A DNA stretch of 64,000 nt from Bdellovibrio bacteriovorus (lineage in GTDB: Bacteria > Bdellovibrionota > Bdellovibrionia > Bdellovibrionales > Bdellovibrionaceae): positions 2,096,058-2,160,057 of the forward strand of contig NZ_LUKE01000001.1 of assembly GCF_001592735.1 (NCBI RefSeq), written 5' to 3'. This document shows positions 20,275 to 30,031 of the stretch, one piece after another. The position numbers were made by a program, and so were the translations under genes. How positions within the stretch are numbered: the stretch's first letter is position 1; each line of letters begins with the position of its first letter. The notes under the pieces were generated by a model, which was given only the letters and a program-made list of their open reading frames with translations, made no database searches and had not been told where the DNA came from.

Positions 20275-21000
20275 ATGTTTAAAAATGGTCTTAAAGCCGT
20301 CTTAATTATTGTTGCAGCATTGATTCTGCATAAGACAGCCTTTGCGGCTGAGGCGGTAGATCTTCCGACGGACGAGCTAGCTCGAGAATCAGTATTGCCG
20401 ATTTTTGATAAACCGGTGAGTGTAAAAAACCGCAGCGTTGTCACAGAGAAACGCTTTGATGCGAATGTGTTTTACGGTTATGCGATGACAGAAGCTATTG
20501 CCAATGTCAGTAAACTCGGCGTGGGTATTTATTATAATCCCAATGAATCAAGTGCTTGGGGTTTGCTATTGGCAAAAAACTTTTCCGGTCTTTCTAGTTA
20601 CGCCAATCAATTGGATTCCCAATACAATTTAAAGTTTGATCGCGCCCCGGCCCCTGAGTTGACGGCGATGCTTGATTACAATCTCAAGGCCTTTTACGGC
20701 AAAATGAGTGTGACGAAATCATGGGTGCTAAACACGATTCTTTATGGTTCGGCTTCCGGCGGGATTATTAAATACGTTCACAAGACTTATCCGGCCGTAG
20801 CTCTGGGGATCGGACAAAAATTTTATTTCTCTAAAAATTGGTCGTTGCGCGCTGATTTCCGTATTTACGCCAATCAAGCGCCGGTTCCTTTCTTGCCAAA
20901 TCGTATGAAAGAGGGCGATCCGGTACCAAGTTACGATCAATTCGAAGATAAATTCGCAACATCGACCACGCTTGATGTGGGCTTATCTTACTTGTTTTAG
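20275..21000 (+). CDS. Outer-membrane beta-barrel protein of Glt/Nfs type
   Basis: 241 residues with a signal peptide cleaved near AFAAEA (about residue 24). AGGTAGG lies 5 bases before ATG 20275. The mature protein alternates hydrophobic and polar residues with aromatic turns (NVFYGYAMTEAI, LGVGIYYNPNESSAWG) and ends with LDVGLSYLF, a terminal aromatic strand typical of outer-membrane barrels. Size and pattern fit the barrel family found in myxobacteria and Bdellovibrio (GltA/GltB/NfsA-like). It is the first of two adjacent barrels in the cluster and would form the outer-membrane part of the machine. Exact Glt letter not assignable by eye. Confidence 0.72.
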   Translation: MFKNGLKAVLIIVAALILHKTAFAAEAVDLPTDELARESVLPIFDKPVSVKNRSVVTEKRFDANVFYGYAMTEAIANVSKLGVGIYYNPNESSAWGLLLAKNFSGLSSYANQLDSQYNLKFDRAPAPELTAMLDYNLKAFYGKMSVTKSWVLNTILYGSASGGIIKYVHKTYPAVALGIGQKFYFSKNWSLRADFRIYANQAPVPFLPNRMKEGDPVPSYDQFEDKFATSTTLDVGLSYLF

Positions 21001-21010
21001 GAGCTGACAG

Positions 21011-21805
21011 ATGATGATGAAATTAAAACCAGCCCTGATTCTGCTCTTAGCCCTAGCGACTCCACTGACGGTGTTGGCGCAAACGGGTGATAACGAAGAG
21101 CTGAATATTATTGAAATGGAAATTGATCGTGAGGCGCCCAAGGCGGCTCCCGCAAATGCGACCGAAAGTTTTTCTGAAACCCGATCTTCGGATAATACAT
21201 TATCTGATTTTTCAGGTTTAACCGGTCTTTCGCCGTTTCAAGAAGTCAGCGTCATTCAAAGACGTTACCTGCCAAAAACGGGACGGTTCCAGTTGTTTGG
21301 TGGTTTCACAATGGTGACCAATGATCCGTTTTATATGACTTACGGGGGTGTGGCGAAAGCCAGCTATTTCCTGAGTGAAAAATGGGGCGTGGAGCTGAAT
21401 TATTTCGCTCTCTCTACGTCGACTCGTTCCGTGACCGAAGATTTAAAATCCACGCAAGGGGTCGCAACAGAAAATCTAGTCTATGCCAAGTCCTATATGG
21501 GTTTGGATTTGATGTACATTCCAATTTACGGAAAAATGGCGTGGTTTAACGAAAAGATCGTTCCGTTTGATCTTTATTTTTCTGCGGGTTACGGAACGAC
21601 AAATACCCAGTCTGGCGAAAATCCTGGGACCTTGCATTTAGCCACTGGGCAGATTTTTGCAATTTCTAAATCGTATGCATTTCGCTGGGATTTCAGCTGG
21701 AATCTGTTCACGGCTAAGGGCATTGATAATAGTGACTCGACCTTCAACAATCTTTTCCTCACTGTAGGAATGAGCTGGTTCTTCCCGGAGGCTAGTTACC
21801 GATGA
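21011..21805 (+). CDS. Second outer-membrane beta-barrel protein of Glt/Nfs type
   Basis: 264 residues with a signal peptide ending around VLAQ (residue 24). An acidic linker (about 25-75) precedes the barrel (about 80-264), with repeated aromatic strands (FQLFGGFTMVTNDPFYMTYGG, WGVELNYFAL) and a C-terminal FLTVGMSWFF strand. GGAG precedes the start. It is the partner of the upstream barrel, and the two probably arose by ancient duplication. The stop overlaps the next start (ATGA at 21802-21805), implying coupled synthesis with the TPR protein. Family call by pattern; function by context. Confidence 0.72.
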   Translation: MMMKLKPALILLLALATPLTVLAQTGDNEELNIIEMEIDREAPKAAPANATESFSETRSSDNTLSDFSGLTGLSPFQEVSVIQRRYLPKTGRFQLFGGFTMVTNDPFYMTYGGVAKASYFLSEKWGVELNYFALSTSTRSVTEDLKSTQGVATENLVYAKSYMGLDLMYIPIYGKMAWFNEKIVPFDLYFSAGYGTTNTQSGENPGTLHLATGQIFAISKSYAFRWDFSWNLFTAKGIDNSDSTFNNLFLTVGMSWFFPEASYR

Positions 21806-23394
21806 AAAAAGTTATATCATTCTTAATTATCGCAAGTTTTATCGTCCCTGTAACAAGTTCGGCGCAACGGACGCGCAAAAGAACTGTCACGACACCTGCT
21901 AAGAAAGCGGCGACGCCGTATTTCCAAGGAAGTTCACGTGAAGGAGCGATGAAGGGGCAATTGAGCGATGCGCTTCGTATGGCCCAAAGTGGTCAGTATG
22001 AAAATGCGGCCAATGCTTTATTCAGTTTAGGTCGTCGTCCGGAACTTGCAGCCGAGCGCCCACAAATCAAATACATTCTGGGAACTATGTTGGTGGAATT
22101 AAAACTTTACCAAACAGCAGCCTTCCAGTTCGTGGATGTGATTCGCAGCAAACATCCCAAATATTCAAAACTGGCGATCGAAAAGCTTTCGGTGGTGGCC
22201 GATACCTTGGGTGATGACACAATCTTAAACTATGCGATCTCGCGCGTGGACTTAAATGATTTTCCGGCGGCTTTAAAGGACATGATTCATTTCCGTATGG
22301 GTGAAATCCGTATGAGAAATCATGAATACGCAAAAGCTTCGGAACTTTTCTCGCGCGTTCATTCCGGTAGCAGCACCTACTTCCAAGCTCAGTTCAATAA
22401 GGGTTTGGCAGAACTTGAAGCCAACCAACCGGGCCTGGCGATCGGCACTTACACGCGCATGATCGAAGCTCGAGGGCGCGCCCCGGTGACGGACACTAAC
22501 AAAGTTGCCGCTCAATTAGGTTTGGCTCGGTCATATTACCAAAAACAAGATTGGGATCAAGCTATCGAAGTGTATTCGCAAATTCCACGCGATACTTTGA
22601 TGTGGCATGATGCGGTTTTTGAGCAAAGCTGGGCGATGTTCCGCGCGGCCCGCTTCCGTTCGGCATTAAGTAATTTTCAAACTCTCCACTCGGCATATTA
22701 TGAAGACTTTTATATGCCGGAGGGTTTACTTCTGCGTGCCATTGTTTACCTTTATATCTGTAAATACGACGAGATGGAAAAGGTCTTAAGTCTTTTTGAA
22801 AAGACCTATGGCCCGGTACGGTCTAAAATTGGCGATTTCCTAAAATCGACCAACGAGGCGAGTGCATTCTATGCCGAAGTTGAAAAAGCTCAAATGATTA
22901 AAACCACCGACCGTTCTGCAAATCTTCGCCTTCCGTACATCGTCTTGCGCAATGTTTTGGATGAAGGAGATGTGAAACGTGCGATGAACTATATCGACCG
23001 TTTAGCGCAAGAGCGTGCCCGTGTAGATAGCAACCGTGCATTTAAAGCTTCGGCATTAGGCCAATATGCGACCAAAATTTTAGCTAATCGCAGTCGTAAC
23101 GCCAAATTTGCGGTGGGTGACATGGTAAAAGCGCATTTACAAAATATGCGTGTTGAGCTTCGTGATCTTTATGAACAAGCCGGCTTTATCCGTTATGAAA
23201 TGATTAACGGCCGTAAAGAAAGCATGAAGAAAAAATTGGCGGGTCGTGATTTAGGTGAAACGCAAATTGACGATAAAATTGATCGCGAATTCTATATCCA
23301 AAACGGTTACGAATACTACCCATTCCAAGGAGAGTTCTGGCTCGATGAAGTCGGCAACTACCATTACCTTGGTAAGCAAAGTTGTGAGCAATAG
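21802..23394 (+). CDS. Periplasmic TPR protein of the gliding-type cluster
   Basis: 530 residues with a signal peptide ending at SSAQ (about residue 21). A basic Thr/Arg-rich start of the mature chain (RTRKRTVTTPAKK) follows. The body is helical with several TPR-like units (for example ALRMAQSGQYENAANALFSLG, YYQKQDWDQAIEVYSQIP). TPR proteins of this kind link outer- and inner-membrane parts of the Glt machine (GltC/GltD-like; precise match not assignable). The gene overlaps the upstream barrel gene and is 3 bases before the giant TPR gene. Confidence 0.72.
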   Translation: MKKVISFLIIASFIVPVTSSAQRTRKRTVTTPAKKAATPYFQGSSREGAMKGQLSDALRMAQSGQYENAANALFSLGRRPELAAERPQIKYILGTMLVELKLYQTAAFQFVDVIRSKHPKYSKLAIEKLSVVADTLGDDTILNYAISRVDLNDFPAALKDMIHFRMGEIRMRNHEYAKASELFSRVHSGSSTYFQAQFNKGLAELEANQPGLAIGTYTRMIEARGRAPVTDTNKVAAQLGLARSYYQKQDWDQAIEVYSQIPRDTLMWHDAVFEQSWAMFRAARFRSALSNFQTLHSAYYEDFYMPEGLLLRAIVYLYICKYDEMEKVLSLFEKTYGPVRSKIGDFLKSTNEASAFYAEVEKAQMIKTTDRSANLRLPYIVLRNVLDEGDVKRAMNYIDRLAQERARVDSNRAFKASALGQYATKILANRSRNAKFAVGDMVKAHLQNMRVELRDLYEQAGFIRYEMINGRKESMKKKLAGRDLGETQIDDKIDREFYIQNGYEYYPFQGEFWLDEVGNYHYLGKQSCEQ

Positions 23395-23397
23395 ACT

Positions 23398-26300
23398 ATG
23401 AAAAGAAGCCACCGTATTTCCCTTCTGCTGACCCTTGTAGCCTCGGTTGCTACGCAATCTGCGTTCGCGCAATCGCGTACCAGAACATCCAAAACCACCA
23501 CCGTAAAAAAACAAACGGTCGGGGAATACTTGTCGCAAGCCAATGATCGCAGTCGTGGCGGGGGTGTACAGGCTCAAGGAACAAAAGCGGACACTTCTTT
23601 GCCGTCTTCAAATTTAGGTTTTAAAGAAGAAGTGAAACAGGTGAATTTGGATTCCGTTAAGCCACCGCGTTCTTCTGAATTCATGCAAAAAGAAAAAGGC
23701 AACCGTGCAGCAGAATACGAACGCATCTTGGATCAGCAGATTCGTGAGCTTTATAAACTGACGCAAAAGTTTAAAACCAGCCCAAATCGGGGTGAATTGT
23801 GGTTGCGCTTGGCAGAGCTTTACGTGGAAAAAGCGGGGATCGTCGACGGTCGTAAGCAAGACGATTACGATGCAAGACTGCGCGCCTTTCAAACAGGTAA
23901 ATCTAAAGTAAAACCTAAAATGGATGACAAAGAGGCCCGTGAATACAACCGTAAAGCGGTCCAATTATATGAGTGGTTCCAACGCGACTTCCCTAAAGAT
24001 GAAAAAATGCCTCAAGCGCTATTCTTCTTGGGTTACAACTACTTTGAATTGGGCGATGTCCGACGGGGGGCAGAGTATTATGAAAAACTCACTCGTGGTT
24101 ATCCCAATTCACCGTTTGTCGGCGAAGCCCATTTTGCCTTAGCGGAATATTACTTTGAAAACGAAAGATGGTCTGAGGCTTATAAAGAGTATTCGCATCT
24201 GATTAAAGAAAAGAAACACCGTTTGCACACTTTTGCTTTGTATAAAGGGGCATGGTGCTTATTCCGTTTAAACAAAGTTCAGCAAGCAATGAATTACTTA
24301 GAGTACATCATCAAAACGGGTAAAGCTGACGCGGCCGCTGCAGAAGCAGGACAAAAACGTGTGAATCGCAATCGTCTTGAGGGTGAAGCCCAACGTGATA
24401 TCGTCGTTTTTTATGCCGAAGGTGGCGATCCGACGAAAGCTTATGGATACTTCAAGAACCTTATCGGTGGGGATGTTAGCCCTTATCTTGAAAGATTGGC
24501 TTATCAGTATTCAAGCCGGGGGGATAAAGAGGCTTCTCGCGAGGTCTTTAAAGTCCTTATTGCGCAAAATCCCACATCACCCAAGTCATTTGAGTTCCAA
24601 TACCAAATCGTCCAGAACTTTTATTACGCTAAAAACACCACACGCTTTAAAGCTGAGCTTTACAGCTGGATTAAAGATTACAATCAAAGCAGTGCTTGGT
24701 ATGCGCAAAATAAAAACAATAAAGAGCTGATTGAAAACTCGTACAAATTGCGCGAAACAACTTTGCGTAACTACGTATTGCAACAGCATCAAACGGCTCA
24801 GAACTCTCGTTCACCTTCAGTGCAAGCTAACACCAGTGATGCCTACAACCTTTACTTAAAAGAATTCCCAGATTCAGCGGCCGCGGGCGACATGCACTTT
24901 TATTATGGTGAGTTGCTTTACGATATGGGTAAATACGACGAGGCCTCAGCTCAATATAAATGGGTGGTTGATAATGCCCCGCAAAGCAAGTTTTACAGCA
25001 AAGCCGCGCAAAACTTAATCCTCTCTGTTGAGCGTAGCATCCCGACAGACCAAGAAATGCAAAAGCGTATTGGTCAAAGCTTAGACCCGGTTCCATTAGA
25101 GCCGCGTGTGGATAAATTTATTAAGGCCGGAAACTGGTACGTTGAAAAATTCCCTAACTCTGAAAAGTCAGTGGAAATCAAATTCCGTATTGGTCGCTTG
25201 TACTATCAAAGCAATCACTTTGATGAGGCAACAAAGTCATTCAAAGACATCGTCCAGAAAAATCCCAACACGAAATATGCGGAATATTCAGCCAATCTTC
25301 TTTTGGATATTTATAACTTAAGAAAAGACTATGCGGGCTTAGAAAAAGTCGGTGCGGAACTTTTAACTGTTCCATCGATCGCCTCTTCTAAAGCCGGTTC
25401 CGATATTCGCGGTGTCTTAGAAAAAGCATCGTTTAAACGTGGTCAAGATCTCGAGGTTGCCAAGAAATACGGAGAGAGCGGCCAGGCATTTGAATCCTTT
25501 GCGAAACAAAATCCGAAATCAGAACTGGCTGTCACGGCCCTCTTTAATGCCGGGGTCAACTATGAGCGGGCGGGGATGAATTTGCAAGCCATCGGAGCTT
25601 ATCAAGAAGTTCTTAACTCTAAAAGCCCTTCGGCGGCCCAGTTTAAAACCAGAACTCAGCGTCTTTTGGCAAAACAATACCAAGACTCTGCCAGATTTGA
25701 GGAAGCGGCGAAATTATATCGCCAAGTGGCCCAAGAAAATCCAACCGATCCTCTATCGCCGAACATGATCTTTAATGCGGCGGTATTGTATGAAGTTTTA
25801 GGTCGTTCTGAAGAAGCCATTCGCACTTATAACGAGTTCATGAAAGTGAATAAGAAAAAGTCTGAAAATGCTGAGATCATCTATGCCATGGCGACAATTC
25901 ATCGCAAAGCTGGTCAAACAGCCGCTGCGGTGGGACGTTACATGGAATATGTTGAGGGTGGCGGACGAGATCAAGAGAAAGTCGTAGAAAGTGCTTACTG
26001 GGTTCACGAACTTTCCAAAAAACAAAATGCAATCACCCGTTCAAAAGAATGGGGTCAAAAGACGATGCAAATTCAACGTCGGTTTGCTCCAAACAAAAAA
26101 GGTGTGGGCGCTTCTTACGCGGCTAAAATCCGTTTCCAAGAGGCTTTAGAAGTCTTTAGGGAAATGAAAGCCGTGACCTTCCCGAAAGATCCGAACAAGC
26201 AAAAAGCGGCCGCCGACAAAAAAGTGGCTCTGTTGACGAAACTTGCGAGCGAACTTGCTGATGTCATTAAATACGACAGTGGCGAAGAAATCGTAAGCTC

Positions 26301-26607
26301 TTTGGCGGTTTTGGCGGAAGCGAACTTAAACATGGCTCAGGCCATCATCAATGCGCCATTGCCTCCAGGCTTAAACGCAGAAGAAACAAAACAGTATAAA
26401 GCGGGTGTCGAAAAATTCGCCGAGCCATTCAATACCAAAGTCCGGGAAAGTTACAAGTTGGCGGTGGATCGAGGATTAGAACTCGAAGTTTACAACAATG
26501 CTTATCGCGAGGCTTACCAGTACATGAGCCAAGTCGATCCGAAGACGTATTATAATGGCGGCGAAGTGGCGACGGATATGCGCGCGGTGAATTGGATGGG
26601 TCAATAA
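23398..26607 (+). CDS. Giant periplasmic TPR protein of the gliding-type cluster
   Basis: 1069 residues, with a signal peptide cleaved near AFAQ (residue 25) and a basic Ser/Thr/Arg tail (SRTRTSKTTTVKK) right after it. From about 95 to 960 the chain is built of many TPR or Tol-Pal-like helical repeats with recurring patterns such as LFFLGYNYFELGDVRRGAEYY and FNAGVNYERAGMNLQAIGAY. No catalytic domain is seen. It is likely a long periplasmic scaffold interacting with barrels and lipoproteins (GltD/GltE-type role inferred). The stop TAA shares a base with the next ATG (26605-26609). Confidence 0.75.
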   Translation: MKRSHRISLLLTLVASVATQSAFAQSRTRTSKTTTVKKQTVGEYLSQANDRSRGGGVQAQGTKADTSLPSSNLGFKEEVKQVNLDSVKPPRSSEFMQKEKGNRAAEYERILDQQIRELYKLTQKFKTSPNRGELWLRLAELYVEKAGIVDGRKQDDYDARLRAFQTGKSKVKPKMDDKEAREYNRKAVQLYEWFQRDFPKDEKMPQALFFLGYNYFELGDVRRGAEYYEKLTRGYPNSPFVGEAHFALAEYYFENERWSEAYKEYSHLIKEKKHRLHTFALYKGAWCLFRLNKVQQAMNYLEYIIKTGKADAAAAEAGQKRVNRNRLEGEAQRDIVVFYAEGGDPTKAYGYFKNLIGGDVSPYLERLAYQYSSRGDKEASREVFKVLIAQNPTSPKSFEFQYQIVQNFYYAKNTTRFKAELYSWIKDYNQSSAWYAQNKNNKELIENSYKLRETTLRNYVLQQHQTAQNSRSPSVQANTSDAYNLYLKEFPDSAAAGDMHFYYGELLYDMGKYDEASAQYKWVVDNAPQSKFYSKAAQNLILSVERSIPTDQEMQKRIGQSLDPVPLEPRVDKFIKAGNWYVEKFPNSEKSVEIKFRIGRLYYQSNHFDEATKSFKDIVQKNPNTKYAEYSANLLLDIYNLRKDYAGLEKVGAELLTVPSIASSKAGSDIRGVLEKASFKRGQDLEVAKKYGESGQAFESFAKQNPKSELAVTALFNAGVNYERAGMNLQAIGAYQEVLNSKSPSAAQFKTRTQRLLAKQYQDSARFEEAAKLYRQVAQENPTDPLSPNMIFNAAVLYEVLGRSEEAIRTYNEFMKVNKKKSENAEIIYAMATIHRKAGQTAAAVGRYMEYVEGGGRDQEKVVESAYWVHELSKKQNAITRSKEWGQKTMQIQRRFAPNKKGVGASYAAKIRFQEALEVFREMKAVTFPKDPNKQKAAADKKVALLTKLASELADVIKYDSGEEIVSSLAVLAEANLNMAQAIINAPLPPGLNAEETKQYKAGVEKFAEPFNTKVRESYKLAVDRGLELEVYNNAYREAYQYMSQVDPKTYYNGGEVATDMRAVNWMGQ

Positions 26608-27464
26608 TGAAAAAGTTTATTATTCTTTCCCTTTTAGTATTGGCAGGATGTTCTTCAAGTCCAGTGAAGGACTCGTCAGAGGAGGTCGATTCGGCTCCAG
26701 CCCCTGAGGTGAGTGGCGAAGTTCGTGAAGAAAAGGCCACTCCAGCTAAGGCGTCCAAGGCGGAAGAACCGGTCCGTCCAGCGACACCGATGGCGCCATC
26801 TCAGTATGCGGGCCTTAATGACGCGATTAAGTCCCAAAGTGATGAGAAAATCTATCAAACCGCGACTCAGATTTTATCGCAGTCCCCAAATGATGGCCGG
26901 GCTTTGAATGCTTTGGCGATGTATCACTTTAAAAAAGGTCGTCATGATTTAAGTCGATATCTTTTGAACAAAGGTATTGCGGCCAATGCTCGTATGTCCG
27001 AACTTCATTCGAATATGGGGATTGTGCAGCTTTCAGAAAACGAGCGTCGCGAAGCGATCAAATCATTCCGTAAGGCATTAGAGATCAATAATGGTGACGG
27101 TATCGCGGCCGCCAACCTAGCGGCGATTTACACGCAAGAAAAAGACTATAACAAAGCGGGCGTGGTCTGTGAGACGGCTTACAAGCGGGGCGTCCGGGAT
27201 CCTCGTTTTTTAAATAACTATGCGATCGTGCTAACGGCTCAGCAAAAATTCGATAAAGCGAAAGATATGTATGAGGCTGTTTTAAAGGAAGAGTCGAACA
27301 ATTCGGCTGCATTATATAATTATGCAACACTCTTGATTGATCATATGGGTAAATTTCAAGAGGGATTAGAGCAGATTAACAGACTAAAGTTTGTAGGTGG
27401 GCCTGCGGACACCCGTAATAGAATAATTGCTTTGGAAAATAAGGCGAAAGCTGGGATAAAATAG
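26607..27464 (+). CDS. TPR lipoprotein (GltE-like)
   Basis: 285 residues from ATG 26607, coupled to the upstream stop (TAATG). Lipobox LAGC gives Cys15, followed by Ser residues, so outer-membrane sorting is likely. A Pro/Glu/Ala-rich linker (about 16-65) leads to four or so TPR units (about 68-285; LNALAMYHFKKGRHDLSRYLL, LHSNMGIVQLSENERREAIKSF). In Myxococcus a TPR lipoprotein (GltE/AglT) belongs to the gliding machine. The size and order fit, but orthology needs a search. Confidence 0.75.
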   Translation: MKKFIILSLLVLAGCSSSPVKDSSEEVDSAPAPEVSGEVREEKATPAKASKAEEPVRPATPMAPSQYAGLNDAIKSQSDEKIYQTATQILSQSPNDGRALNALAMYHFKKGRHDLSRYLLNKGIAANARMSELHSNMGIVQLSENERREAIKSFRKALEINNGDGIAAANLAAIYTQEKDYNKAGVVCETAYKRGVRDPRFLNNYAIVLTAQQKFDKAKDMYEAVLKEESNNSAALYNYATLLIDHMGKFQEGLEQINRLKFVGGPADTRNRIIALENKAKAGIK

Positions 27465-27483
27465 GTAGGCAAGGATGAGGTCT

Positions 27484-27789
27484 ATGTTGCGATTTGTAAA
27501 ATTCCTGACAATGTTGAGTGTCATGTTCTGTGCTTTGGGGCAGAGCTATGCACAGTCGACTCGTACGACCACCACCACGACAACTACAAAAAATACGACG
27601 ACACAGCGAAAAGCCGTGCTGAATTTCGAAGATGAGTTGGTTGAAGGGGGCACGCAAAAGCCTGAGCTCTTCTATCTTTTTCAGAAGAAGAACTTCAACT
27701 ACAAGCGTTTGATTAAATTAAGAGAAAATTTTTTACCCGAGCAGAGACGAACAGCAGAAGATATTCAACGAGTCCGGGGTGCTAATTGA
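27484..27789 (+). CDS. Small secreted Thr-rich protein of the gliding-type cluster
   Basis: 101 residues from ATG 27484, which has GAGG at 27477-27480; an ATG at 27475 is an alternative. The signal peptide ends near SYAQ (residue 24). The mature start has a run of eight Thr within STRTTTTTTTTKNTTTQRK, then a conserved-looking acidic/aromatic stretch (VLNFEDELVEGG, LFYLFQKKNFNYKRLIKLRENF). No known domain. The FEDELVEG segment also resembles short motifs in gliding proteins, but I cannot prove it. The stop overlaps the TTG start of the FHA gene. Confidence 0.55.
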   Translation: MLRFVKFLTMLSVMFCALGQSYAQSTRTTTTTTTTKNTTTQRKAVLNFEDELVEGGTQKPELFYLFQKKNFNYKRLIKLRENFLPEQRRTAEDIQRVRGAN

Positions 27790-29990
27790 GATCGCCGTTA
27801 ATTTTTAGAATTTTCAAAAACAACCAATTGGTGGGCGTCAAGCAATTCGATCAAGATCAAATCGTGATCGGACATAATGCGGAAGTTCACTTGGATCTTG
27901 ATTCCGACCAAGTGTCGCCGATTCACTGTTTGGTGGAATTGCGAGACAATGGTTACTATGTGTGTGACTTGGGGTCTTCTTCCGGCACATTCAAAAATGG
28001 TCAAGCTGTCTTGGACGAAATGATTTCTTCAGGCGACGAAATCAATGTCGGACCTTTTAAAATCGTATTCTTTGTCGGCGTACCTAAACCGAAAGTAGTT
28101 CCCACAGTCGCTGCGGCTGCTATCACGACGCCAGCGGCAACGGGTGCAGAAGCTCCGGCTCCAGCGCCAACTCCGGTGGCGACACCAACGCCACCGCCTG
28201 CACCCTCCGAATCGGTGTTCGTAGAATACGAAGAGCCGGTGAAACCACCAGCATCTGTTCCGATGCCTCCTCCGGCAACAGTGAAAGTGGAAGAAATCAA
28301 AGTCGTTCCCGTTCCAGTGGCGGTTCCGGCAGAGATTCCGAAGATTGAAGAAAAGCCCGTCATTGCGAAGGCTCCGGTTCGTCCCGAAATTCGCGCAGAA
28401 CGTGGGTCTTTCAAGAAACAAAAGAAAGTCAAAACTTTCGCACCTCCAAGTGAAGTGCAAGACTTGAAGCGCTATTTAAAACCAGGCAAAGGCGCCACTT
28501 TAGAGGTGATCGTTGCGTGGAAAGAACGCGTTTTGACCACTTATCACTATCGCAGTGGTAAAAAGACCGTTCGTATCAATGGCGGCGCGGAAGATGATAT
28601 TTCCATTCCACATGGATTAGTCCCTAAAAACTTCCCACTGCTAGATTTAACTGCAGGAGTGAAAGTGAGCACGTCGACAGAAATGGACGTGGTCATGATG
28701 ACAGGTAATACGGAACAATCCATCGACGATATGGCTCGCTCGGGCAAAGCTCAGCGTGGTAACGTGGGTTGGAATATCCGTATCGATCAAGGGGATATGT
28801 TGTGCATTAACCTGCCGGGCGGAAATATCACGCTTTATTTGCGTTACGTTCCACCAGCACCGGTGGTGCCAATGTTGCCACCGTTGATGCTTTCGGGTTC
28901 AGAAATGATGGGTGTAGTGATTGCCATCGTGATGGTGTCATTACTAGCACTTTATATTTCGGCGACGACACCGAAAGATTGGCAAGAAAATAAGCAAGAG
29001 GACGTTCAGCGTATTGCGCAAGTAGTGTTCAACAAGCCGCCGGTACAAAATACTCCGGTGCCAACACCGCCTCCACCAACTCCGCCGGCGCCCACTCCGA
29101 CACCGACGCCTCCTCCGCCAACGCCGTCGCCGACGCCTAAAAAAGTAGTCGTGGCGGATAAGACGCAGGAAGCCCAGAAAAAAGGTCCTAACGTTAAGAC
29201 CGAAACAAAAACGCAAGTGGCGGCCCGTGCTAGTGAAGTGGCACCAAAACCAAATGCGAAAGATCGTACGAAGAAATTCACCTCCACTCGTCAAGGAGGC
29301 GCGATCAAAACCGGGGAAACTGCAGGTGCTAATGCCGCTTCTTCGAATAAAGATTTATCTAAAGTCGGCTTATTCAGCGCCTTCGGTGGCGGTGGCGCAC
29401 GTGCGAATATCGATAAAGCCTATACCGGTGCCGGTGAGGTTCTGGGCATGGCCGATAAAGCGACGGGGACATCAGGCTTTAACGAAAATCGTGCTGGTGA
29501 TGACTTAGGTTCTAAGTTCAAAGACGCGGGAGCGGGCGGTAAAGGTACAGCCACTCAAGGTATCGCGGGTGTTGGAACAAAAGGTCGTGGGTCAGGTCAA
29601 TCTGCTTACGGTGCGGCTGATGGATTTGGAAGCAAATCGACGGTCGCGATTGAAGGCGGCGGATTTGAAGAGTCCTTTGATGGAACGATCGATAAAGAAG
29701 CTATTCGTCGTGTGATTCGCGCGAAACTTCACGAAGTAAAAAGCTGTTACGAACGCGTGCTGAATACTTTGGAAAAAGGTCGTAAGCTTGAAGGTAAAAT
29801 TGTTTTAGGATGGGAAATCGTTACTAACGGTGTCGCTAAAAACGTGAAAGTGAAAAGTTCAAACTTAGGTAACACCCAAGTTGAAAACTGTATCCGCGAT
29901 CGTTTGGCAAGTTGGACGTTCCCGGATCCGCCACCAGGTTTAACGGCCGTGGTTGAAGCGTATCCATTTGTATTGAATCAATCGAATTAG
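27786..29990 (+). CDS. FHA protein with AgmX/PglI-type C-terminal domain (GltG/GltJ-like)
   Basis: 734 residues from TTG 27786, overlapping the upstream stop. The N-terminal cytoplasmic FHA domain (about 10-90) has SPIHC and DLGSSSGTFKNG, with the usual GR of the family reading GH. A Pro/Ala-rich linker (about 115-180) leads to a second beta-rich region (about 220-360), one transmembrane helix (about 377-397), a TonB-like Pro/Thr linker (about 420-455), a Gly-rich stretch (about 525-620) and a C-terminal domain (about 635-734; VIRAKLHEVKSCYERVL, ending NCIRDRLASWTFPDPP). This last domain is the AgmX/PglI type of adventurous gliding. It should couple the inner-membrane motor to periplasmic parts. 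Confidence 0.82.
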   Translation: MRSPLIFRIFKNNQLVGVKQFDQDQIVIGHNAEVHLDLDSDQVSPIHCLVELRDNGYYVCDLGSSSGTFKNGQAVLDEMISSGDEINVGPFKIVFFVGVPKPKVVPTVAAAAITTPAATGAEAPAPAPTPVATPTPPPAPSESVFVEYEEPVKPPASVPMPPPATVKVEEIKVVPVPVAVPAEIPKIEEKPVIAKAPVRPEIRAERGSFKKQKKVKTFAPPSEVQDLKRYLKPGKGATLEVIVAWKERVLTTYHYRSGKKTVRINGGAEDDISIPHGLVPKNFPLLDLTAGVKVSTSTEMDVVMMTGNTEQSIDDMARSGKAQRGNVGWNIRIDQGDMLCINLPGGNITLYLRYVPPAPVVPMLPPLMLSGSEMMGVVIAIVMVSLLALYISATTPKDWQENKQEDVQRIAQVVFNKPPVQNTPVPTPPPPTPPAPTPTPTPPPPTPSPTPKKVVVADKTQEAQKKGPNVKTETKTQVAARASEVAPKPNAKDRTKKFTSTRQGGAIKTGETAGANAASSNKDLSKVGLFSAFGGGGARANIDKAYTGAGEVLGMADKATGTSGFNENRAGDDLGSKFKDAGAGGKGTATQGIAGVGTKGRGSGQSAYGAADGFGSKSTVAIEGGGFEESFDGTIDKEAIRRVIRAKLHEVKSCYERVLNTLEKGRKLEGKIVLGWEIVTNGVAKNVKVKSSNLGNTQVENCIRDRLASWTFPDPPPGLTAVVEAYPFVLNQSN

Positions 29991-30031
29991 TTTTTAAGAA
30001 AGTTATTAAAGCCCTTTAAGGAGGAGTTTTC

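Noticed and set aside
28001..28460. Long reverse frames opposite the Pro/Ala-rich linker of the FHA gliding protein
   Set aside because: They arise from the repeated GC-rich codons of the linker; compositions (Gly/Ala/Thr or Arg/Cys-rich) are shadows of the real gene, and they lack ribosome binding sites.
29006..29294. Reverse Gly/Val-rich or Arg-rich frames
   Set aside because: Mirror images of the Pro/Thr linker in the FHA protein; no start signal or homology pattern.
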